Positions 25,001 to 34,500 of a stretch of DNA of 64,000 nucleotides are shown here, in pieces. The notes below the pieces were generated by a model. It worked only from the letters and a program-made list of their open reading frames with translations. It had not been told where the DNA came from and searched no databases. This stretch comes from Syngnathus acus (taxonomy: Eukaryota > Chordata > Actinopteri > Syngnathiformes > Syngnathidae). The stretch lies in assembly GCF_901709675.1 (NCBI RefSeq), contig NC_051092.1, positions 1,368,491 through 1,432,490 of the forward strand. The letters are read 5' to 3'. How positions within the stretch are numbered: position 1 is the first letter of the stretch; every line of letters starts with the position of its first letter. The translations under genes and the position numbers were made by a program.

Positions 25001-27438
25001 ATAGCGACTGCCCGCCGAGGACCTTCCTGCACGACGACCAGTTCACCTGTATGGGCTGCCACCGCCACTGCTACTCCTGCGAGGGGCTCGGCAGAGATGA
25101 ATGCCTGACGTGCGCTGTCCCCCGATACCTGCACAGTGAGTTTCCATTGGTGTTCATCTCTTCTCATCAGAAGTGCTTTAAAGCACATCATCTTTTACTG
25201 ACATATTGGACATCCATACATATTGAAGACACATTTTGAGAAATGGGCGGATAACAACAGATTTATTTATTTTATTTAAAAAAAAAAAGTAGTTTAATTT
25301 TTTATTTTCTACTTTTCTATTTTATACTATAGGTGGGCCAATCCGACTCATTAAAAAGTCAATTTTGCGTCGTAAAATATATCATAAATAAATGTGCAAA
25401 GTATATCAAGCGGTGCAATAATGTGATTGTTTCATGGCCACAATAAAAAAATAGAAAGGGACAATGTCATTGATTGTCCTTGAGAGGAGAATAAAGCGAG
25501 GCGTGTCCGCGGGTTGTTTTACAGACAGGACCTGCGTGAGCGAATGTCCTGTCGGTACGTACACCAGCGCGCAGGAGGCGGACGGAACCCAGCTGGGCTT
25601 GTGTTTGCCGTGCGATCACGTGTGCGCCACCTGCACGGGGTCCTCGCCCAGAGACTGCCTCACGTGTTCCCCGAGAACCCTGCGCCTCCTTCATCTCTGT
25701 GTCCGCCATTGTCCCACAGGGTACCAGGCCCGACGGCAACTCGAAGATTGACTTTGTATCGAGACATCATCTCTTGTTCCTCTTCCTGCAGGTACTACCA
25801 AGCGGGCTCCCGTTGTGAGAAATGCCACCACTCGTGTGAGATGTGCTCAGGTCCCGGGCCCGAATCCTGCCGGGCCTGCCTGCCTCCCCTCCTGGAGGTG
25901 CGAGGCACCAAGCTGTGCGTGGAGCGCTGCTCACAGCGTTTCTACCGACTGGACGACGTGTGCCTGCAGTGCCACATCAGTTGCCACACCTGCGCAGGTG
26001 ACCGTCAAGCGACAACAAACGCCACCATTTTCTTAGCAAACAATGTTTGTTCTTGGCAGACGCCTCACCTCAGAGCTGTGTGACGTGCGACAATGGCAGC
26101 ACGCTAAAGGACAAAGTCTGCTATCCACGCTGCGAGGAGGGGAAATACTTCACTGAAAAGGTTTGCAGCAAACACAATGTTGTTTAAACACGGACGGTTT
26201 TATGGCACGATATTGTCGTCGTTCCTCATCTGTGTTTGATTACCGGCTAATTTGTTCCTGCTTGCAACTCAAAACTCAAATGAACTTTCCCGATTGAAAT
26301 GAATAGAAACACCATTCATCTATCCAAAGATTTATCAAAAATTCTTTCGTAGGACTGGGGGGAAAAAAAATCAGCAAACAAATTGGTTGACAGAAAAATG
26401 TCCGCCTTGAAACGAATACAGTGATCCCTCGCTACTTCGCGTTTCGTTTATCGCGGCTTCACTACATCGCGGATTTTTTTTCAAAATTCAAAAACATTTA
26501 AAAGTCAAAATAAAACTTCTAAATTGAGGAAACATGCGTCTAACCTTTAGGACAATGCAGTATTGCTCCAAATGTTCGTTTACATTACTTTAGAAGTCCG
26601 TTTTCGCGTGTTAGCACGATCGCGAATTAGCATCTTTCCGCTAACTCGTTAGCCTGCCCAGTACTTCTTGTTGGTGACCGTACTTTGCGGATTTCACTAA
26701 TCGCGGGTGGTTTTTGGAACCAATTATCCGCGATAAACGAGGGATCACTGCATATGCTAATTAGAAAGCACGTTTGGAATTAAAAAGGACCTTTTCTGCA
26801 ATGGCTGCCGCTGTAGGCCACCTGCGCGGGATGCGACAGCTCGTGCAAGCATTGCAGCGGGCCCAGACCTGACCACTGCCTAACTTGTCACCGAGATTCC
26901 GGCCTTCACGCCGTGGAGAGCCGCTGTGCCCGCTGCTGCCAGGCGGGGGGGAACCGCACAGATTGCTGCGTCTGCGACAGCCGCTCAGGTTCACTACACA
27001 CACTTTGTGATATCACTCTCGAGTGTGCGTTTTGATCGGGTCGCTTACTTTTTGGTAGGTCTGTGCGTGGAGGCCCCCGAACCCAAGTCAATGGACGAGC
27101 CGGTAACGGACAACAACATGTCTTCGAGCGTCCTCAATCACGCGTCGACCGCCGCCGCTCCTGTCGCCCTGCTGGCCGCGCTCGCTTTGGCTCTGCTCGC
27201 CCTCGCCTTGTTGAAGGCCCGAACCGGGAGGAGGCTTTGCTGGAAGCGGAGTTACGAGAGACTGAGCGGCGGCCCCAACATGCCTCACGGCGTCCCCGAA
27301 CCGGACAGCGGCGACGAGGTGGACGTGGTGTACACCAGTCGAGGCGGCTCCGTGTACCGTCGTTACAGTTTTATCCACGAGCATGATGCCAACGCGGATC
27401 AGAATGTAGATGAGAGTACTTGTCTCAACCAGTCCTAG
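19066..27438 (+). CDS. Type I membrane protein made of furin-like cysteine-rich repeats (PCSK5/6 cysteine-rich-domain type), no protease domain; name not recognised
   Basis: Sixteen exons with matching phases, mostly phase 1: 19066-19243, 20089-20295, 20474-20542, 20628-20670, 22248-22393, 22714-22908, 23741-23827, 23896-24094, 24190-24413, 24578-24820, 24890-25135, 25525-25720, 25792-25997, 26060-26160, 26817-26988 and 27059-27438. The CDS is 2,892 nt, 963 residues. Residues 1-~20 are a signal peptide (MKSLAFGAIPLVFVALVGC); an upstream in-frame ATG (18916) adds a non-hydrophobic leader and was not used. Residues ~24-835 hold 16 C-x2-C-x3-C-x2-C modules, e.g. CVLCHPTCSEC, CMGCHRHCYSC and CEKCHHSCEMC. 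Residues ~868-887 are an Ala/Leu membrane helix. The tail (~888-963) has basic RTGRRLCWKRS, acidic DSGDEVD and tyrosines in YTSRGGSVYRRYSF. The modules resemble the PCSK5B/PCSK6 cysteine-rich domain, which binds heparan sulfate or cell-surface partners. No subtilisin domain occurs upstream (the gene begins with its own signal peptide). Function unknown: a surface or secretory-pathway binding protein is the simplest inference. Confidence 0.88.
19244..20088 (+). other. Intron 1 of the furin-repeat gene
   Basis: 0.85 kb with clean GTGAGT and TTCAG borders. No repeat or gene recognised. Confidence 0.7.
20671..22247 (+). other. Intron 4 of the furin-repeat gene (1.6 kb)
   Basis: Splits a codon in the fourth module. 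Contains short A-runs; no transposon recognised. Confidence 0.7.
22909..23740 (+). other. Intron 6 of the furin-repeat gene, carrying a foldback element
   Basis: 0.83 kb. The centre (23271-23571) is a fold-back MITE-like element, and the last 30 bp include a (TG)n stretch before the tag acceptor. Confidence 0.7.
23271..23571. mobile_element. Fold-back MITE: two palindromic hairpins flanking an AT-rich core
   Basis: 23271-23338 is a hairpin with 28-bp arms and a 12-nt loop. 23506-23571 is a second hairpin with 27-bp arms (one mismatch) and a 12-nt loop. Both arms read CACTACCGTTCAAAAGTTTG then gggtcac. The second loop is nearly the reverse complement of the first, so the two hairpins are inverted relative to each other across ~167 bp of AT-rich sequence. 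TA dinucleotides flank the outer ends, as expected for Tc1/mariner-type insertion. The end sequence is widespread in fish genomes; the superfamily assignment is inference. Confidence 0.75.
26161..26816 (+). other. Intron 14 of the furin-repeat gene, carrying a MITE
   Basis: Phase-0 intron with a gtttgc donor and a gctgtag acceptor. About half of it is the element at 26419-26750. Confidence 0.7.
26419..26750. mobile_element. Tigger/pogo-like non-autonomous DNA transposon (MITE)
   Basis: Terminal inverted repeats CAGTGATCCCTCG at the left and CGAGGGATCACTG at the right end, with inner repeats of the TCGCGG/CCGCGA type (TTTATCGCGG and CGCGATAAACG). No transposase frame. This TIR style is typical of Tigger/pogo-derived elements; the clean TA duplication is not obvious. 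Family call by recognition only. Confidence 0.7.
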
Positions 27439-28295
27439 TAAAGACCCACCAAAAACCATTTAGGACAATGGTCGCATGGACCTGCAAAAATATGACATAA
27501 AAACACTGTAATGTGTATACCTGGCCACTAGTTGGCGATGTCACTTTGTGTTGTTTGAATGACGCTCAAGCAGAGGGAAAGTAATTGTGACATTTTGTAT
27601 TTGTTTGTTGCGCTTTAAGTTATCTTGTTAATATTAGGTGGTCTAGTGCAGTTTCGCAACTTTCATTTTATATTAGAAAAATGATTTGCTGATATCTAAG
27701 AGAAGCATATTTCTTTTTAATGATATCCGTCAAGACAGAGCGGCTCAATGCTTGAATGAGTACATGATCGTTTTTCCGCACATCGCTACCTAACAACAAT
27801 TCACAAGCAAAGCAAGAAACCAATATAATCGTTTCCAATTGATTAAAGATGTTTTTGAGCGGGGGAATTTGACTTTCTCGTACAAAGTGCCTGCATTTTG
27901 ATACTGTCATGGAACTTGTTAGTGAAGGCATATGGGAGTAAAACATTGACACGGGAGTAAAACGTTGACACCCAAGGGAATAAAAAGTGACTTTTCTTTC
28001 CGATGTATTGCTGTCAGTGAACTGTCGTGAACAGAAACCACCGTAACAGACATCGCAAAGCAACCGCGGACGAATCGTGACAGCTCCGGTGAATACTCGC
28101 TGGTGGGATGTACGGGTCAAAATCATCACAAGTCTAATGAGTAGTAAAGGTAGTTGTTACACATTAACAGTTTCAAGGTGGTTACTTTCCTTGTGTCAAC
28201 TGTGAGATAACCGATCGGTCGTAGAAGTTTCTTGTCAGGTGATAAATACATCGTGGCCTCTCCCAAAGGTTTTTCGATTGGAAAGGCTAGCGGCA
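27439..28295 (+). other. 3' UTR of the furin-repeat gene and spacer to gcnt3
   Basis: The first part is the probable 3' UTR, with an AATAAA at 27979-27984, 540 bp after the stop. A splice acceptor (tttcttgtcag) ends at 28238, so the gcnt3 coding exon probably carries a short 5' UTR from 28239. No other gene is seen. Confidence 0.5.
27979..27984 (+). terminator. Candidate polyadenylation signal of the furin-repeat gene
   Basis: AATAAA hexamer, the first perfect one noticed after the stop codon at 27436-27438. No transcript evidence. Confidence 0.35.
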
Positions 28296-29567
28296 ATGAA
28301 GATTTCCAACAAGAAAAGGATTTTGGCCAAGTTCTTAAAAGGCCGATGGCTTCCGAGGATCTTTTCCTTCATCCTTTTGGGTTTGTTTGTTTCGCTCGTC
28401 CGATGGAAAACGGACCCTGATCCGACCATACCGCAGCAAATCAAGACTGACCTGCCCGCCTGCTCTGCGATCATCACGGGAGACGTGGCGGGTCGCGAAA
28501 ACGACTTACAAGTCCTTTTATCGTCCAGGAGGAGGCAAGTTCTGCTATCTGAGGACTTCTACCTGAACGCGACCCAAGATTGTCAAGCTTATATAACACG
28601 GAGAGGCTTCTTTATGGTTCCTCTGAGTGAAGAAGAGAAGGATTTTCCCATCGCATACTCAATGGTGATCCACGGACAGATTGAAATGTTCGAGCGGCTC
28701 CTGCGTGCCATTTACATGCCTCAGAACATCTACTGCGTGCACGTGGACCGAAAATCCACAGCGGACTTCCATAAAGCCGTGGAAGCCATCGTCTCCTGCT
28801 TTGAGAATGTCTTCATAGCTAAGAAATTAGAAAATGTGGTTTACGCCTCATGGTCGCGAGTACAGGCCGATTTGAACTGCATGGAAGGTTTATTGGGATC
28901 CCGCGTTCGGTGGAGGTACCTGCTGAACACGTGCGGGACGGACTTTCCAATTAAGACCAATAGAGAGATGGTGCAAGCTTTGAAGCTCCTCAATGGGAGG
29001 AACAGCATGGAAACAGAAGCCACGAATGACTACAAGAAGCAACGTTGGCAGTATCACTGTAACATCACCGACTCCATCGTCAGAACCAACGTGAAGAAAA
29101 GCCCACCTCCCATTCAGAGTCCAATGTTCACTGGGAATGCGTACTTTGTGGTCAGTAGGGCCTTTGTGGAACACGTGATGCAGGACCTGGAAGTTCACGC
29201 GTTACTGGAGTGGGAGAAGGACACGTACAGCCCCGACGAGCATTTGTGGGCTACCTTGCAGCGAATGCCCTCCGTGCCCGGATCGATGCCCGCAAACGTC
29301 AAATACGACACGTCGGACATGCATGCCATAGCCCGCGCGGTCAAATGGAGTTATTTGTCAGGGGATGTGAGGGAAGGGGCTCCGTATGAGCCGTGCAGAG
29401 GGGAGATTAGAAGAGCGGTTTGCGTGTATGGAGCCGGAGACCTGGCGTGGATCCTAAGACAACATCACCTCCTCGCTAATAAGTTTGATCCAATGGTGGA
29501 CGACATTGCTATTAGATGCTTGGAGTCTATTTTGTATTTTAAAGCTTTAGGTTATGTAGTTCAGTAA
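28296..29567 (+). CDS. gcnt3: Beta-1,6-N-acetylglucosaminyltransferase, core-2/core-4 type (GCNT3, C2GnT-M)
   Basis: One intron-free coding exon of 423 residues; human GCNT3 is of similar length (438). It is a type II Golgi enzyme with a short basic cytoplasmic end (MKISNKKR), a membrane anchor at ~19-35 ([17 protein letters not shown]), a stem and a GT14 catalytic domain. Family motifs visible: [34 protein letters not shown], the catalytic-Glu motif [10 protein letters not shown] and the C-terminal [12 protein letters not shown] / LLANKFDP. Two N-glycosylation sequons (NAT, NIT). Known role: adds GlcNAc in beta-1,6 linkage to O-glycan core 1 or core 3 to make branched mucin cores. The start is the first ATG after a splice acceptor at 28238; an upstream in-frame GTG was rejected. 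GCNT3 rather than GCNT1/4 rests mainly on synteny with bnip2 and foxb1. Intact. Confidence 0.9.
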   Translation: MKISNKKRILAKFLKGRWLPRIFSFILLGLFVSLVRWKTDPDPTIPQQIKTDLPACSAIITGDVAGRENDLQVLLSSRRRQVLLSEDFYLNATQDCQAYITRRGFFMVPLSEEEKDFPIAYSMVIHGQIEMFERLLRAIYMPQNIYCVHVDRKSTADFHKAVEAIVSCFENVFIAKKLENVVYASWSRVQADLNCMEGLLGSRVRWRYLLNTCGTDFPIKTNREMVQALKLLNGRNSMETEATNDYKKQRWQYHCNITDSIVRTNVKKSPPPIQSPMFTGNAYFVVSRAFVEHVMQDLEVHALLEWEKDTYSPDEHLWATLQRMPSVPGSMPANVKYDTSDMHAIARAVKWSYLSGDVREGAPYEPCRGEIRRAVCVYGAGDLAWILRQHHLLANKFDPMVDDIAIRCLESILYFKALGYVVQ

Positions 29568-30002
29568 GTATTTGGCATCATTTGAAATTGAGTTCACCAC
29601 TATCATCGTTCATTTCAGTTTCGCAGTCCTATTTTGCGGATTAATTTGAGACCGTTTTGTTCTGTTTATTTATTTGGTGTGTAATTGGACTGTTGGTCGA
29701 TAGACTGTGTTAATCTGAAAGTGAGTCAAAACAGTATTTCAAGATCAGTCTAGTTTTCTATTTTTGCTAATGATTAGTGAATGTGAAATCCTCGCAAATT
29801 CAGATTTTTTTTTTACACCTACAGAGAGCAATGGCTACAGGATTATTTTGTAACGTACGTTCATTATTATTATTATGAACGTATATTGTGATATGTTAAA
29901 TTTGTTAGTTTGAAATGAATGAGATTCTCTTCCTGTTATCACATAGAAGGATCATCAATGCGACACGAAATTTTGTGTTATTTGCTCTTGGGCTTTTTTA
30001 AT
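29568..30002 (+). other. 3' flank of gcnt3
   Basis: AT-rich non-coding sequence, probably the gcnt3 3' UTR. No polyadenylation hexamer was noticed before the SINE; the first AATAAA downstream is at 30649-30654. Confidence 0.5.
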
Positions 30003-30375
30003 ATCCATCCATCCATCCATCCATTTTCTGAACCGCTTAGTCCCCACGGGGGTCGCGGGAGTGCTGGAGCCTATCCCAGCCGTCATCGGGCAGTAGGCGG
30101 GGGACACCCTGAACCGGTCGCCAGCCAATCACAGGGCACACAGAGACAAACAACCATTTGCACTCGCACTCACACCTAGGGACAATTTGGAGTCTTCAAT
30201 CGGCCTACCAAGCATGTCTTTGGGATGTGGGAGGAAACCGGAGTGCCCGGAGAAAACCCACGCGGGCCCGGGGAGAACATGCAAACTCCACACAGGGAGG
30301 GCCGGAGGTGGAATCGAACCCGCACCCTCCTAACTGTGAGGCGGACGTGCTACCCAGTGCGCCACCGAGCCGCCT
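30003..30375 (-). mobile_element. tRNA-derived SINE (V-SINE-like), near full length
   Basis: Read on the minus strand it starts with a tRNA-like head. An A-box-like TGGCGCACTGGGTA lies at 30351-30364 and a B box GGTTCGATTCC at 30310-30320. A conserved middle part follows (GTGTGGAGTTTGCATGTTCT, about 30280-30300). It ends in an (ATGG)n tail at 30003-30024, the style of LINE-mobilised SINEs. This repeat is very common in teleosts. The V-SINE label is from memory of its architecture. Confidence 0.8.
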
Positions 30376-31523
30376 GCTTTTTTAATATGTTACATAAAAT
30401 TAAGACTAAGGGGAGGGTTATGTCCAACATCAATCTAATTTGCTGGTTCATCAGTAGGTGAAATAATTCAAGCAATTAATCAAAGCAAATGTACTTCATA
30501 TCTATATAATAACCACATGGAGGCTCTAGTTTTTGTCTCTGACCATTTAGTTTAATGGGTTTAGTAATATGTGTACAGTGCATCTCATTAGTTAGATTAC
30601 ACAATCAGTGGCTTTTTTTTTTTCCTCATATTTAATTAACGTCCATGGAATAAACCGTTACATTGTAAGATACACCCACGAACATTATCCCCAGGTTTTC
30701 TCAGAAAATATTACATGGACCATTCTGAAAACACAGGCAGTCATGTGACCCATTTTCTATGTAAAGCCTTGTTTTTTTTGTTTTTTTTTATTGTCAATGC
30801 TGTACAGTCATTTATGGATTACAGTGCCGCCTAGTGGTCAAATTGAAAATTACCTATGTGCTATGTTCTTATGTCAACGGCACGGTTTGGCAATTTATGT
30901 AAATAGAAAAATAAAAGTTTTGATCAATGGCATAGAGAAAGTGGTGTTCAGACCCACAGAAGTTGCATTCTTGTTGGCCGGGAAAGTGAGGGGGGGGGGG
31001 GGGGGTCTTTTCCCAGTTGAATCAAAATGTGCAAAAAGCCTGTAAGGGAGTTGGGTAGGGTCAGAGACCTAAAATGCACTTTTAAAATCAGAGCAACAAT
31101 AAAAATATATTACTTTCTTTCATTTTGTCACCTCTTTTTGAATATAAATATATATTTCAACGTAATAAAGCAGTACATGCAGCAATCGTTGATTCAAATG
31201 TAACAGAGTGCCTTAAATAGAGAGTAGATACAACAGTAAGTAGAGAAAACCGTTTGGACATGGTATGGCGGCAGTAAATTAAAACAAAACAAGTCATATA
31301 AACCTCTTAGACAGCACGAAAGGGGAGGGAGGGCAAGCTGCTTAAAGTCAGGTAACTCGTAAAATGTTCCACAATGTTAAGAGGCAGCATCGCTTCAACA
31401 AGGCACTTTTCCCGATGCAAAACTTTTCCAGTCACATCACCCCAAAACACAAACACGCACAAACAAAGAGTGGCAGCGATTCCAACATTCTTCATCGTCC
31501 TCTTCCTCGGCATTTTGGCAGGA
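30376..31523. other. Convergent gap between gcnt3 and bnip2, probably mostly bnip2 3' UTR
   Basis: AT-rich, no coding potential. A 16-nt G-run sits at 30990-31005. On the minus strand an AATAAA (TTTATT at 30786-30791) could end the bnip2 transcript about 0.7 kb after its stop. No gtf2a2, which lies between GCNT3 and BNIP2 in human, was found here. Confidence 0.45.
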
Positions 31524-34500
31524 TCACTCGGGAAGGGCGGCGGCGGCCATCTCCACTTTGCCCTGCGCTTCCTGGTCGATCCTGCGCATACAGAACAGAC
31601 AGTGACTGTAACAGGCAGAAAAAGCAAAATAATGCATTGTTCGGTCTTTCCTGTTCTGTGCAAGCTTTTTGTCCGTTTTTGGTTGTTGACTGTCAAATTG
31701 CCTGTTTTCACTCATTTTTTTCCCCCCTCATGTTCATCAGGAGTGTGCAACATTTTCGGTCAAGTTGGGTTTCAAAATGAGTGTACGTGATGTCCTCAAA
31801 CATCCCTTCCAACCAAAATCAAATTAAAAAAAACAAAACAAATGAGGAGCCTTCACGGCAAAACTGTGCAGATGAAATCAACGTGCGCATGTAAGCAAGA
31901 ATGAGGCTTGTGACCGTTAGGTTTTGCGGTGAGTCATGCAAACAAGTTGTGAGGCCTCCACTCAGTGCACCATGTGAGCGCCCAGTTACCGTGTAACCAC
32001 GGTGACCGTGTCCAACTACTTCTTGGTGACTACACCCGCTTCCATTAGGCCAACAAGGTCGAACCCACCAAATATTAAATAAAAAAAAGTCCCATTGTAA
32101 ACTTTTCAATGAAAACAAACACACACACAAACCTCTTGGTAGTGCCACAGAGATGTTTGGAATAAAACACATTTTCATAGTGATGAACGACACATGTTAT
32201 TGGTTTGAGATACAAAACGAAATTATTCCATTAATTATGGGGGGGGGGGTGCTGGGGGTGCAACTTATCGTTGTTAGTTTTTGTGAAAGGCAACCAAGTC
32301 CGAGTTGAAAAACACGTGATACCTTTTACAGCTTTTCTTATTTTTTTCTTCGTCAAACCTTTGGAAGGGGAAGGGAAATGACGATTTAGGAGGATAGAGG
32401 GGGAAAAAAAAAAGACAACAACCATACATTGAAATTAGCAAATGTATTTGATCAAAATTGTTGCAACGATCGTAAGGCATAAAACAAGACTACAGTTTTG
32501 GCAGTATTTGTCAATACTGCGTCCCGATACTTGAAAAAGCCTTTACATTTTGTGATTTGTGTTTGATCATCATTACTGAGGAAACCAAAATAAAAATTTG
32601 ATGCTTTATGTAGCTTTATTCAAACAAATTGAGTTTTCAATGCGGAGATTTTGGAATATGCGGTCCACTTATAGTGTCCTTACAAACCCCAAATATAAAA
32701 AAAGTGGTTCTTGTGTATTCACAATCACCTGATCGACTTTGGCTAAAACCATTTTCCGGAAAGGCAACCTCTCGACCACAACTGATTCCCACTCACTAAT
32801 AATGTTATATAAATATGCCGATATTGCGTCTGTAAAAGTATTCGATTTTCACGGTGGGTCAAAGAATATCTTGCTTGAGACAGGGAAACAGCGCATGGCT
32901 TGTTTCAAACACGGAGGAGGAAAAGGAAGAATATGTGCGAGTACTTACAGCTTGATACACTCTGGAATGGACACGTACTCCATCGGGACTAGCGCCGCGA
33001 GCTCTGTCAGGCTGTAGACAAACTGGAGTTTTTGACTAAATTTGGAGCTGTCAAAATAAGAAAATGAAGTTAAAGCATTTTCCAAAAGAGGTGCGCTTTT
33101 GTCAACATTTGCCGTTACCTAATAAAAGGTCTTGTGAGTGCCAGCAGGGTGCGAATGAACCAAGAGGGATGGACGATGATCAAAGATTTTAAATTCTTCC
33201 TTAACCTGCAACACAGGAATGGAGGGAGGCCATACTGAAAATGTTTTTTTTTTTTTTTTTTTTTCTTTTTAATTAAAGTGCCACTTACCTTCTATCGATC
33301 TGCTGATAACATTTCCGGAGCCAGCCGACGGCTGGCATTTTTTTCCGCGACGTGGCCCCGTTAAGATACACAATCATATAGTTCTCGGCCACCAGGAGCT
33401 CCAGCGTGCCGATGACGTACCTGCGAGCGTTTTCGTACCGTGAGCGACGACGCTCGGAAAATGTTTGCAAACAAAATACTCACTTGAACAAATTGTCCAT
33501 GATGTATCTGTAATTTGGCTGACTGCTCTCGGGCATGAAGCACACGGCGAACACAATGATGGCATTCAAGCCATCGCCGTAGTAACCTGAAGAGGAAAAA
33601 CATGTCAATTCTCAGGAATCTCAATTTGGGTTTGAGCTGGAATCGATCCCGGCTGACTTGGGGCACGGCTCAAGCGACTTGTGGTGGAATATGACCCACA
33701 CTGACCTCCGTGGCTAATAACGCGCTTGTAAGGATCAATGGCCGTCATGTCCACTCGGTGGTCCTGGTCTCCGATGCGAAACACCCTCCAGCGCCGGCCC
33801 TCGTCCCTCTCCTCCGAGGCCGAGAACTGATGGACCGACTCCACGCCCTTTTCTAGTAGCTCGGTAGTTTTGGGCTTGGGGAGATCATCTGAGAGGAAAG
33901 TAGGTGGCATCGGGTGGTTAGCGCGCGTTTCGTATTCCCTCGAGGTTGGAATAAATCATCATTTGATCGCTAGACTAATCAATCGGGATCGCCAAGGTGC
34001 ATCTGAATTGCAAAACAAATCTCTCCCGTTTGATTTTTTTTGACATGAATGTGTGGATGATCCTTGCAAGTCACAGTGAAAAATGAAAGTGGTGGGGAAA
34101 GCAAAGAATCAATGACGTGGAGAATCACGGTGAAACGATTTACGGACATCACAGATATTACACCGGCTCCGCAGGATGCTTTCAAACCTCCAGAATGACT
34201 TTCCGAAAAGTCAGGCTGTTGTATACCTTGCACGTCTGAATTACTATAAAAACAATTGACAATATTTAGGATGAAATGTATACATGCATTACATGGACTT
34301 CTTCAAATGCAATTGGAAGAAAGGCAAAGTCATGCACCAAAAAAATTCAACGAAAGGGGGCATGATTTTTTTTTTTTGGGAGAGAAAAGTGATGACACAA
34401 CATAATCTGAACAGCAAGGTTTGATTGACCATAAATTGGTGGGATCTGGGGACTCTCCGAGGAACCTTACCACGAGCGAGAAACCTGTCGCTGGCCTGTG

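Noticed and set aside
28239-28295. N-terminal extension of gcnt3
   Set aside because: Begins with GTG right after a splice acceptor; the ATG at 28296 gives the expected type II anchor.
30310-30375. A tRNA gene on the minus strand
   Set aside because: The A and B box-like parts belong to the head of a tRNA-derived SINE: no proper acceptor stem, and a SINE body and tail follow.
31364-31790. 138-codon plus-strand frames opposite the bnip2 3' end
   Set aside because: Overlap the real last bnip2 exon on the other strand; no family similarity.
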